64,000 bases of DNA, from NCBI RefSeq assembly GCF_900141805.1, contig NZ_FQYN01000002.1, positions 589,421 to 653,420 of the forward strand. Reading direction: 5' to 3'. Positions 56,897 to 64,000 of this stretch are shown in pieces. The notes beneath the pieces are model-generated. The model saw nothing but the letters and a program-made list of their open reading frames with translations. It was not told the origin of the DNA and made no database searches. The stretch comes from Hymenobacter daecheongensis DSM 21074 (GTDB lineage: Bacteria; Bacteroidota; Bacteroidia; Cytophagales; Hymenobacteraceae). Numbering within the stretch: position 1 is the stretch's first letter; every line of letters begins with the position of its first letter. Both the position numbers and the translations under genes were made by a program.

Positions 56897-59362
56897 TCAC
56901 TGCGTGCCGCCGGTACGGGCAGCTTCAGCCGGCTTCAGATTCGTTTCAAACAGCTTCAGAATGCGCTTGTACTCATCGGTCCAGGACGAGGGCTCCACGA
57001 AGCCGTGATCTTCGACGGGGTACACGGCCAGCTCCCAGTTTTCCTTGTGCAGCTCAATCAGGCGCTGCGAGAGGCGCACAATGTCCTGAAAATGCACGTT
57101 CACATCGACCATGCCGTGGCACATGAGTAGGGCACCTTTCAGGCCCTCGGCGTAGTAGATGGGCGAGGAGCGCACGTAAGCCACCGAGTCGAGGTAGGGC
57201 TCGTTGAGGATGTTGTCGGTGTAGCCGTGGTTGTAGTGCGCCCAGTCCGTGACGGAACGCAGGGCGGCCCCGGCGCGGAACACCTCGGGCTGGGTGAACA
57301 TGGCCATGAGCGTAATAAAGCCGCCGTAGGAACCGCCATAGATGCCGATGCGCTGCGGGCTGACGCCGTATTTATCCACCAGCAGCTTCGCGCCATCGAC
57401 GTGGTCGAGCAGGTCTTTGCCGCCCATGGCGCGGTAGATGCCGGTGCGCACGTCGCGGCCGTAGCCGCTGGAGCCGCGGTAGTCGATGTCCAGCACCGTG
57501 TAGCCTTTCTCGACCAGCAGGTTGTGGAACATGTATTCCCGGAAATACTGGCTCCACCACTTGTGCGCGTTCTGCAGGTAGCCCGCGCCGTGCACGAAAA
57601 CCACGGCCGGCCCCTGCGCCTCGGCCGTGGCGGGGCGGTAGAGGCGGGCATACACGTCGGCCCCGTCGCGGGCTTTGATGGTGATGATTTCGGGCTCGCG
57701 CCAGGCGTAGCTCTCAAACTCGGGGGTGGTGCTGTGGGTGAGCTGGCGGGCCTGAGCGCCGGGCCGGTTGGGCATCACATACAGCTCCCAGGGCCGGTTG
57801 GCGCGGCTGTAGCGCACGGCCAGCGTCTTCTCGTCGGGCGAAAGAGTGACTTCGCTGGCGCCGGGCAGCGTGGTAATCTGGACCAACTGGCCGCCCTCCA
57901 GCGGCAGGCGGTAGAACTGCTGCTCGCCGGGGTGCGTGGCGTTGGCGGTGATGTACCACGTCTTTTTGTCGCGGCTGAGCCGAGCCTTCTGGATTTCAAA
58001 CTTGCCGCTGGTCAGGGCTTTTTTCTGCCCGGTAGTCACGTCCAGGGTGTAAAGGTGGGAGTAGCCGGTTTCTTCGCTCTGAAACCAGACGCGGCGCGAA
58101 TCGGGCAGCCAGCCCACGTTGCCTTCGTCGTAGCCGATGCCGGGGCCGTTGATCCAGGCGTCGTCGTGCTGGCGGTCGAGCAGCGCGATTTTGCGGGTAG
58201 CCGGGTCCAGGCTTACGATCCAGCGGTCCTTGTTGTCGGCGGAGCGGATAACCAGGAAGGCCCGCCGGCCGTCGTCGGACCAGAACGGGCCGTAGGGCAC
58301 CACGCGGCGCAGCGCGGAAGCTGGCTTGTCTTTGGCTTTGGCGACTTTAGCCGAGTCGGCTGGGGCGGGGGCTTTGGCCTTCAGCTGGTATTCCTTGCGG
58401 TAGGCGGGCTGCTCATCCAAACCCTTCAAATCCTGATAGCCCAGCGCATAAGTCGTGTCGCGCCCGATGTCGTAGAGGCCCATCTCGTAGGCTTTCTGCG
58501 GCGCGCCAACTTTCGTGCGGGTCGAAATATCCTCGGTAAAGCCCGAAGCGGTGACGAAGTTGGGCACGATGGCCGTTTTCTCGGTGGCCGGATCCTGGGC
58601 CAGCCGGTAGGTCACGAAGCGGCCATCGGGGCTGAGCTGAATGCTTTCCACGGTCCTCTGCCCCAGATAGATGGCCTTCGGACTCAGCCGGGCTACCGCT
58701 TTCTGGGCTTTGGCGCGGGCACTGGCATCCTGGTCTTTCTGCCGAATCACCTGAAATAGGGCCAGCTGCTGGGCGCGCAGGAATTTCTCGGCCGGATCGG
58801 TGGGCTGGGTGCCAGCGGGACGGTTGCCGCGGCGGAAGTCGGTGCGCTGGGTGGTTTCGCCGGTGGCGGGGTCCCAGGTGTAGAGGTTGCCTGCCCGGGT
58901 GTAGCTGATGAGTGTGCCGCGCAGGGCAAACGCGGGGTCTGTTTCGCGCTCCGCGGTGTTGGTCACGCGCCGGATGCGGCTGGTTTTGAGGTCGAGCAGG
59001 AAGATGTCGCCGTTCTTTTCGTACACCTTGCGGGTGTAGCGCTGGTCGTATTCGCCGGTGGCGGCGGGCAGGGCGCGCTGCGCGGCCACGCTCACTTTGC
59101 GCGGGGCGCGACCGGCGGGCGTGGTCACGTAGAGCGAGTCGCGGCGGGCTTTTTCGGGGTTCCAATTGAAGTAAATCTGCCGGCCGTCTTCGCTCCAGGC
59201 AATGTTGGCGGGCGCGGTGCCGAGCCACTGGGCCGGGTCGCGCATTATTTTTTCCACCGTCAGCGGCCCCAGGGCGGCGGGCGGCGTGGGATTTACCTGG
59301 GCCATGGCCCCGGCCAGGGGCAGCAGGCACGGCAGCAGCCGGACGAAAAAGCAAACGCGCAT
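56897..59362 (-). CDS. Secreted S9-family peptidase (prolyl oligopeptidase/DPP4-like)
   Basis: The 821-residue serine peptidase has a signal peptide (MRVCFFVRLLPCLLPLAGAMA) and an N-terminal beta-propeller at about 30-560 (WSEDGRQIYFNWNPEKARRD; SPDGRFVTYRLAQD; DDGRRAFLVIRSADNK). The catalytic domain follows: nucleophile in GIYGGSYGGFITLMA, Asp in CHGMVDVNVHFQD and His in YPVEDHGFVEPSS. The propeller restricts access to small peptides. It probably works in the periplasm or outside. A longer-than-usual spacing (YQLKAKAPAPADSAKVAKAK) makes an Ala/Lys-rich insert in the propeller. Confidence 0.92.
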   Translation of the reverse strand: MRVCFFVRLLPCLLPLAGAMAQVNPTPPAALGPLTVEKIMRDPAQWLGTAPANIAWSEDGRQIYFNWNPEKARRDSLYVTTPAGRAPRKVSVAAQRALPAATGEYDQRYTRKVYEKNGDIFLLDLKTSRIRRVTNTAERETDPAFALRGTLISYTRAGNLYTWDPATGETTQRTDFRRGNRPAGTQPTDPAEKFLRAQQLALFQVIRQKDQDASARAKAQKAVARLSPKAIYLGQRTVESIQLSPDGRFVTYRLAQDPATEKTAIVPNFVTASGFTEDISTRTKVGAPQKAYEMGLYDIGRDTTYALGYQDLKGLDEQPAYRKEYQLKAKAPAPADSAKVAKAKDKPASALRRVVPYGPFWSDDGRRAFLVIRSADNKDRWIVSLDPATRKIALLDRQHDDAWINGPGIGYDEGNVGWLPDSRRVWFQSEETGYSHLYTLDVTTGQKKALTSGKFEIQKARLSRDKKTWYITANATHPGEQQFYRLPLEGGQLVQITTLPGASEVTLSPDEKTLAVRYSRANRPWELYVMPNRPGAQARQLTHSTTPEFESYAWREPEIITIKARDGADVYARLYRPATAEAQGPAVVFVHGAGYLQNAHKWWSQYFREYMFHNLLVEKGYTVLDIDYRGSSGYGRDVRTGIYRAMGGKDLLDHVDGAKLLVDKYGVSPQRIGIYGGSYGGFITLMAMFTQPEVFRAGAALRSVTDWAHYNHGYTDNILNEPYLDSVAYVRSSPIYYAEGLKGALLMCHGMVDVNVHFQDIVRLSQRLIELHKENWELAVYPVEDHGFVEPSSWTDEYKRILKLFETNLKPAEAARTGGTQ

Positions 59363-59468
59363 CAGCAGAAGAATAGAGAAGAGTATAAGTTACCACAGCC
59401 ACCACGGCCGGGGCAAGGACAAAGCGAAGCAAGCGGGCGTTGCAGCCGCGCCGAGGGCCCGCCGGGCA

Positions 59469-59930
59469 TCAATTGGCCGTTTCGGCCCCGTACGGGTTGG
59501 GCTGGCGAATTTCTAGAAACCGATCCGGGGCGGCCAGCGGGGCAAAGCCGAACTGCGTGTAGAGGCCGTGGGCATCGAGGGTGGCCAGCAGGCGGCGGCG
59601 CAGGCCCTGCAGCTCAGGGTGCGCCCACACCTGCGCCATCAGCCACTTCGACAGGCTCCGGCCCCGGAACTCGGGTAGCACAAACACGTCGCAGAGCCAG
59701 GCAAAGGTGGCCGTATCCGTCACTACGCGGGCAAAGCCGGCCAGGCGGCCATCGGGGGCGTACAGGCCGAAGTTGAGCGAATGGGCAATGGCCCGCTCCA
59801 CGGTTTCGCGCGGAATGCCCTTGGCCCAGTACGACTCCTGGGCGAGGTAGGCATGAATGGCGGCCACGTCGAGCCGCGCCGGATCGGTGCTGAGGGTAAA
59901 GCCCTGCGGATGCTGGGAGGTGTAGGCCAT
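59469..59930 (-). CDS. GNAT-family N-acetyltransferase (short)
   Basis: The 153-residue protein starts at 59930 (MAYTSQHPQGFTLSTDPARL); a much longer open frame upstream overlaps the divergent sugar dehydrogenase gene and is rejected. It has the motif A region VFVLPEFRGRSLSKWLMAQV (Q/RxxGxG/A-like, here RGRSLS), a preceding FARVVTDTATFAWLCD and the following LYTQFGFAPLAAPDRFLEI. The family is common and the substrate unknown. It stands alone, divergent from the T9SS sugar dehydrogenase. Confidence 0.87.
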   Translation of the reverse strand: MAYTSQHPQGFTLSTDPARLDVAAIHAYLAQESYWAKGIPRETVERAIAHSLNFGLYAPDGRLAGFARVVTDTATFAWLCDVFVLPEFRGRSLSKWLMAQVWAHPELQGLRRRLLATLDAHGLYTQFGFAPLAAPDRFLEIRQPNPYGAETAN

Positions 59931-60114
59931 GAGCGGCGAAGGAAAACAGGTTGGTTTGCCAAAGCTGGCAGAAATACTTTGCTCCGCCAATGAAACCAGC
60001 CAACGGTTCGTCGCAGGCAACCAAACCGGCCGATTATTTCGAGGTAAAGAATCCGGACCAGCCTTTCTGCCGTTAGCCTGGTAGCATGTCGTTTCACGTC
60101 TCAACCCGCTGTTT

Positions 60115-61488
60115 ATGAAACACGTTACCGCTTCCCTCCTACTGGCCGCCCTGAGCCTGGCCGGCCCGGCCTGCGCCCAGACCACCACTTTCCAGGTGGG
60201 AGCCACCACCGTATCGGTCACGCCGCTGGCCACCAACCTGAGCGTGCCGTGGGAGCTGGTGTGGGGCCCCGACAACTTTATCTGGATGACGGAGCGCAAC
60301 GGGCGCATCAGCCGCGTGAACCCCACCAACGGCCAGGTGCAGCTGCTGCTGGCCGTGCCCGATGCCACCGAAACCGGCGAAAGCGGCCTGCTGGGCATGG
60401 TATTACACCCGGAGTTTGCCACCTCACCCTACGTGTACATCGTGTATAACTATCTGGACGGTGGCGTTTTGAAAGAGAAGCTGGTGCGCTACACCTACGG
60501 CAGCGGCACGCTCACGGCACCGTTCACGCTGCTGGGCAACATCACGGCCACTACCACCCACAGCGGCTCGCGCCTGCTCATTCTGCCCGACCGCACGCTG
60601 CTGATGACCACCGGCGACGCGCAGCTGGCCTCCGAAGCCCAAAACCCCGCCTCGCTCAACGGCAAGATTCTGCGCCTGAACCTGGATGGCTCTATTCCGG
60701 CCAACAACCCCACGCCCGGCAGCCGGGTGTATACGCTGGGCCACCGCAATCCGCAGGGGTTGGTGCTGGCTCCCAATGGCCGCCTCTACAGCTCGGAGCA
60801 CGGCCCCGCCAACGACGACGAGGTGAATCTGATTGAGGCCGGCCGCAACTACGGCTGGCCCAACGTGGAAGGCTTCTGCAACCTGCCGAATGAGCAAACC
60901 TTCTGCACCGCCAACAATGTGCGCGAGCCCCTCTTCGCCTGGACTCCCACGCTGGCTGTGGCCGGGCTGAAATACTACGATTCACCGGCCATTCCGGAGT
61001 GGCGCAATAGCCTGCTGCTGGCTACGCTGAAGGCCTCCCGGCTGGTGCAGCTCCGACTGAATGCCGCCGGCGATGCCGTTAGTCCCCCGGCCGAGTTTCT
61101 CACCACCTTCGGGCGGCTGCGCGCGGTGTGCGTGTCGCCGCAGGGGCGCATCTACATTGGCACCAGCAACCAGAGCAACGACCAGATTCTGGTGCTGGAA
61201 AACCGCGCCTATCAGCCCACCGCTACGGGGGCCGCCAAAACGGCCGCCCCGTTGCGCATCTGGCCCAACCCCGCCCGCGCTACCGTGCTGCTCCAGCTGC
61301 CGCAGGCGGCCGCCGGTCCCGCCCCGGTTGAAGTACACGACGCGCTGGGCCGGCTGGCCGCCACCACGCGCTTTGCCCCCGGCCAGACCGATTTGGTGCT
61401 GAACGTGGCCGGCCTGAAGGCAGGCTGGTACGTGGTGCGCACCCAAGACGGCCCCCGCGCCTACACGCAGCGCCTGCTTATCAACTGA
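60115..61488 (+). CDS. T9SS-sorted PQQ-dependent sugar dehydrogenase (GSDH family)
   Basis: The 457-residue protein has a signal peptide (MKHVTASLLLAALSLAGPAC), a six-bladed propeller of the soluble glucose/sorbosone dehydrogenase family at 30-365, and a 75-residue type A T9SS sorting domain (LRIWPNPARATVLL; EVHDALGRLAA; LKAGWYVVRTQDG). Family residues that contact PQQ and calcium are present: His in TTTHSGSRLLILPDRTLLMT, Arg in GHRNPQGLVLAPNG and SEHGPANDDEVNLI, GRNYGWPNVEG. It should oxidise sugars at the cell surface, given PQQ. A bidirectional terminator follows. Confidence 0.92.
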   Translation: MKHVTASLLLAALSLAGPACAQTTTFQVGATTVSVTPLATNLSVPWELVWGPDNFIWMTERNGRISRVNPTNGQVQLLLAVPDATETGESGLLGMVLHPEFATSPYVYIVYNYLDGGVLKEKLVRYTYGSGTLTAPFTLLGNITATTTHSGSRLLILPDRTLLMTTGDAQLASEAQNPASLNGKILRLNLDGSIPANNPTPGSRVYTLGHRNPQGLVLAPNGRLYSSEHGPANDDEVNLIEAGRNYGWPNVEGFCNLPNEQTFCTANNVREPLFAWTPTLAVAGLKYYDSPAIPEWRNSLLLATLKASRLVQLRLNAAGDAVSPPAEFLTTFGRLRAVCVSPQGRIYIGTSNQSNDQILVLENRAYQPTATGAAKTAAPLRIWPNPARATVLLQLPQAAAGPAPVEVHDALGRLAATTRFAPGQTDLVLNVAGLKAGWYVVRTQDGPRAYTQRLLIN

Positions 61489-61514
61489 ATCAAATTGCCG
61501 TTCTGAATGACACA

Positions 61515-61548
61515 AAAAAGGGGCAGCGCTGATGCGCTGCCCCTTTTT
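61515..61548. terminator. Bidirectional terminator, sugar dehydrogenase/giant adhesin
   Basis: AAAAAGGGGCAGCGC and GCGCTGCCCCTTTTT form a perfect 15-bp stem with a TGAT loop. Confidence 0.93.
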
Positions 61549-61576
61549 CAGGACCGTATCGAAAAAGCCTGAGCGA

Positions 61577-64000
61577 CTATTCCAGCACGATTTTGCGGGT
61601 CACGGTGTAGTCGCCGACTTGCAGGCGGAGCGTGTACACGCCGTGGGCGAGGCCCTGCACCGCCAGCGGCACTTCGGCCGCGCCGCCCACTACGGGCAGC
61701 ACCTGCCGGCGCACCGACTGGCCCAGGCTGTTGAGCAGCACCGCCGTGGCCGTGGATACGCCCGCCGCGCCGCGCAGTTGCAGCGTCACCTGGCCCGTGT
61801 TGCTCGGGTTCGGATACACGCTCACTTCCCCACCCGGCAGCTCATTGCGCGTAGCCGTGACGAAGGAAGAAGCGATGGTGAACGTGCCGCGGGCATCATT
61901 GGAGCCGTAGCCGGCCACCATCAGGTAGTAGGTCGTGTTTGGCAGCATACCGGGCACCGTGAAGGAGCCCACCGGCAGGTTGGAACCCGTGCTGGCCCGG
62001 CAGGCCACCTGCGTAAACGGACCCGCGCAAGCCGCGGCCGTGAACACGCGCACCTGACCGGCCGCGCTGCCCGTGAGCGTGAAGGTGCCCGTAGTAGCGC
62101 CCGTGCCGTTTGGCGTAGTCATCCGGAACCACACATCCTTGGGGTTGTTGGAGGTGGAGCAGCCGGGGTTCACGTAGCCATTGGGCGCGGTGGTGGTAGC
62201 GCCCAGCGTGGTGCTTGTCACCGCAGTGCCGTTGGCAGGCAGCGTCAGTGCCGTGCACGGATCATCGTTGGTGGCCGGTGGCAGCAGGGTGCGGAAGCAC
62301 TCCGGCCCGGTGTAGGCGCTGCTGCCGCTGGTGGTGCCGCAGTTCTGGCGCACGTAGAAGCAGTAGTCCGTATCCAGGCTCAGGCCGGTGAGCGTGTAGG
62401 TAGTGGCGGTGAGGCCGGTTACTACCGTGCCCTGACCCAGGATGAAGCCTTGCCGGCCATACTCAATATCGAACGTGCCGCTGGGCGTAGGGGCCGAAGT
62501 ACCCCACGAGAGCGTGGCAGTGGTCGTGGTGATGTTCGTAGCCGTCAGGGCCGACGGGGCCGGGCAGTTGCTCGGGGCGCGGGCGCAGATTTTGAAGGTG
62601 CCGAACTCATTGTTGCCGTACTCAAACACGCGCACGTAGAGCCGTTCGCCCGGCGTGCGGCCCGTCAGCGTCAGCAAAGAGAAGAACCCGTTGCCGCCAT
62701 CGTCGTTGCAGTCGACCACCGTCAGGGCCCCGCAGGTGCCCGAGTACACGGCCAGTCCGGTGTCATCCAGATTGCTTCCGCTATCCTGGTCGGTTTCCAG
62801 CGTGAGCGTGCCCCCGGCGGGCACCGTTACCACATACCAGACATCGCCGCCGCTATAGCTGGAGCAGCCGGGTGCCGGAATACCCGTCGAGCCGGTAGCG
62901 CCGACGTTCGTGCCGGTCAGCTGATTCTGGCACGTCAGGCCCGACTGCACGGGCAGGGTGGTGGCCGTGGCGCACTCATCGTTGGTGGGAGGCAGGGCGG
63001 CGGTGGAGAACGAAACCGGGCCTACCCGTACGCTGTTGCCGGCCGCGCCGCCGCAGTTCTGCGTCACGTAGAACTGATACTGCGTGCCGGGGGTCAGGCC
63101 GGTTACGTTCAGCGAAGTACCCGTGACAGTAGTGGTAGTGCCCTGCGTGCCGGGCGTGAAGCCGACCGGACCGTAGTTGACCGTGAAAGGCCCCGTGCCG
63201 GAGCTTACCGACCAGCCCAGCGTAACGCTGGTGCCCGTCACGTTCGTCACGGCCAGACTGCCAGGGGTGGCGCAGGTCGGAGGGGGCGTTACGCAGAGGG
63301 TGAATGCGCCCGTCGCGTCGCTGGAGCTGTAGCCCGATACGAACACGTAGTAAGTCGTATTCGCAGTCAGCCCCGAGACATCAAGGTTGCCGGCGTTGGT
63401 ATTCACCGCGGTGCCGGCTTTGCAGGCTACCTGCGTGAAAGGCCCGGTGCAGGAAGCCGCCGAGAACACGCGCAGCTGTCCGGCCGCAGTACCCGTGGTG
63501 ATGATGGAGACACCCGTGCTGCCAGGACCGCTGGCGGCGGTGGTAAACTTGAACCAGACATCAATGGGAGCAGTGGCAATGCCGCAGCCAGGGTTGGTGT
63601 AGCCGCTCGGCGTGGTAGTGGTGGCACTCACGTTAGAGCCCTGCGTGGGCGAAGTGCAGCCGGCTGCTACCGGAATCACAACGGCTCCGCAAGGGTCGTC
63701 GTTGGCCGGCGGTGGGGTGGGCGTGGTCACGCAGATGGTGAAGGCCGCCGCCGCCGTGGAAGGAATCGTGGCCGAATACGAGTACACCCGCACGTAGTAC
63801 GTGGTGCCCGCCGTCAGGCCGAAGTAGGTTTTCACGTTCGGGTCCGAATAGGCCACCGACGTGAGGCCGGCGCAGGTGCCGGAGAGCAGCTCCTGCACGT
63901 AGTCGCCCGTGCCGGTGAGCGTGACGGTGTGGGCCGTGGAGGTGGCCACAAACTTGTACCACACGTCATCGTCGGCCGTGCCGACCGGCGTGGCCAGGCC
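61577..64000 (-). CDS. Giant T9SS multidomain surface protein, 5' end outside the window (partial)
   Basis: The reading frame stays open through base 64000 (GLATPVGTADDDVWYKFVA at the edge), so the N-terminus lies beyond the window and the true start is not visible. The 807 visible residues contain three or four PPC-like beta-sandwich repeats starting NDDPC or NDECA (with DVWFKF/DVWYVV/DVWFRM cores), alternating with two fibronectin type III domains (SVTLGWSVSSGTGPFTVNYG; TATLSWGTSAPTPSGTFDIE). The last 85 residues are a type A T9SS sorting domain (VSVYPNPSNTGQVTLQL; LNSLGQSVRRQ; AHGVYTLRLQV). It is probably an adhesin or surface-bound enzyme. Confidence 0.9.
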   Translation of the reverse strand, partial: GLATPVGTADDDVWYKFVATSTAHTVTLTGTGDYVQELLSGTCAGLTSVAYSDPNVKTYFGLTAGTTYYVRVYSYSATIPSTAAAAFTICVTTPTPPPANDDPCGAVVIPVAAGCTSPTQGSNVSATTTTPSGYTNPGCGIATAPIDVWFKFTTAASGPGSTGVSIITTGTAAGQLRVFSAASCTGPFTQVACKAGTAVNTNAGNLDVSGLTANTTYYVFVSGYSSSDATGAFTLCVTPPPTCATPGSLAVTNVTGTSVTLGWSVSSGTGPFTVNYGPVGFTPGTQGTTTTVTGTSLNVTGLTPGTQYQFYVTQNCGGAAGNSVRVGPVSFSTAALPPTNDECATATTLPVQSGLTCQNQLTGTNVGATGSTGIPAPGCSSYSGGDVWYVVTVPAGGTLTLETDQDSGSNLDDTGLAVYSGTCGALTVVDCNDDGGNGFFSLLTLTGRTPGERLYVRVFEYGNNEFGTFKICARAPSNCPAPSALTATNITTTTATLSWGTSAPTPSGTFDIEYGRQGFILGQGTVVTGLTATTYTLTGLSLDTDYCFYVRQNCGTTSGSSAYTGPECFRTLLPPATNDDPCTALTLPANGTAVTSTTLGATTTAPNGYVNPGCSTSNNPKDVWFRMTTPNGTGATTGTFTLTGSAAGQVRVFTAAACAGPFTQVACRASTGSNLPVGSFTVPGMLPNTTYYLMVAGYGSNDARGTFTIASSFVTATRNELPGGEVSVYPNPSNTGQVTLQLRGAAGVSTATAVLLNSLGQSVRRQVLPVVGGAAEVPLAVQGLAHGVYTLRLQVGDYTVTRKIVLE

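Noticed and set aside
59931..60422. N-terminal extension of the short GNAT protein by 164 codons
   Set aside because: It runs antisense through the 5' end of the sugar dehydrogenase gene and the divergent promoter region; the GNAT fold is complete without it.

Overview
The window looks like a chromosome segment of a GC-rich Bacteroidota, most likely a Hymenobacter-like member of the Cytophagales. This rests on Bacteroidota-type promoters (-7 box TAnnTTTG, sometimes with a -33 TTG), weak or absent Shine-Dalgarno sequences, three proteins with C-terminal type IX secretion (T9SS) sorting domains, abundant lipoproteins, a TonB-type carboxypeptidase-like receptor, and the rpsU-xerC-hpf order. The assignment is inference; there is no rRNA or other marker gene here that would settle it.

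Layout. 1-3.1 kb: frr, then a minus-strand set of ECF sigma factor, zinc-finger anti-sigma, gmk and nadD. 3.1-7.2 kb: envelope glycan genes (O-antigen ligase-like protein, GT9, GT2) and a distinctly AT-rich methyltransferase. 7.2-12.2 kb: ahcY, a DUF4397 lipoprotein, a THUMP-like methyltransferase and a DNA-3-methyladenine glycosylase. 12.2-15.9 kb: a cobalamin riboswitch controlling a BtuB-like receptor and a beta-propeller lipoprotein resembling BtuG, a vitamin B12 capture unit. 16-20 kb: an HMA-AraC metal-sensor-like regulator and a B12-binding radical SAM protein. 20-29.5 kb: a hydrolase-fold lipoprotein lacking its nucleophile, small membrane proteins, tRNA-Gly, a UvrA2-type ATPase, a T9SS cargo protein and uvrB. 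29.5-32.1 kb: an ECF sigma factor and an inner-membrane-to-outer-membrane anti-sigma candidate (Dma-like). 32.4-40 kb: wrbA, a LytTR two-component system divergent from an ABC exporter, and a large outer-membrane receptor. 40-46.7 kb: aroE, dedA, a sorbosone-dehydrogenase-like lipoprotein, an esterase, a ComA-like phosphosulfolactate synthase and a TPR protein. 46.8-52.2 kb: an exopolysaccharide export/phosphoregulation operon (Wza-, Wzc- and CpsB-like, plus an epimerase). 52.4-64 kb: acyl-CoA dehydrogenase, rpsU-xerC-hpf, metK, an S9 peptidase, a GNAT protein, a T9SS sugar dehydrogenase and the 3' part of a giant T9SS adhesin.

The most unusual feature is in the gene junctions. At about a dozen places there are long inverted repeats, some perfect over 41, 43 and 48 bp, whose arms are often tandem 7-8 nt units (GTGARATR, TTRGTTG, CTTRGGnn) or belong to a few repeat families. 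They commonly sit between convergent genes, abut or supply the stop codons, and in one case lie in frame inside a coding sequence. Ordinary rho-independent terminators occur separately. No insertion sequence, prophage, CRISPR array or transposase gene was found.
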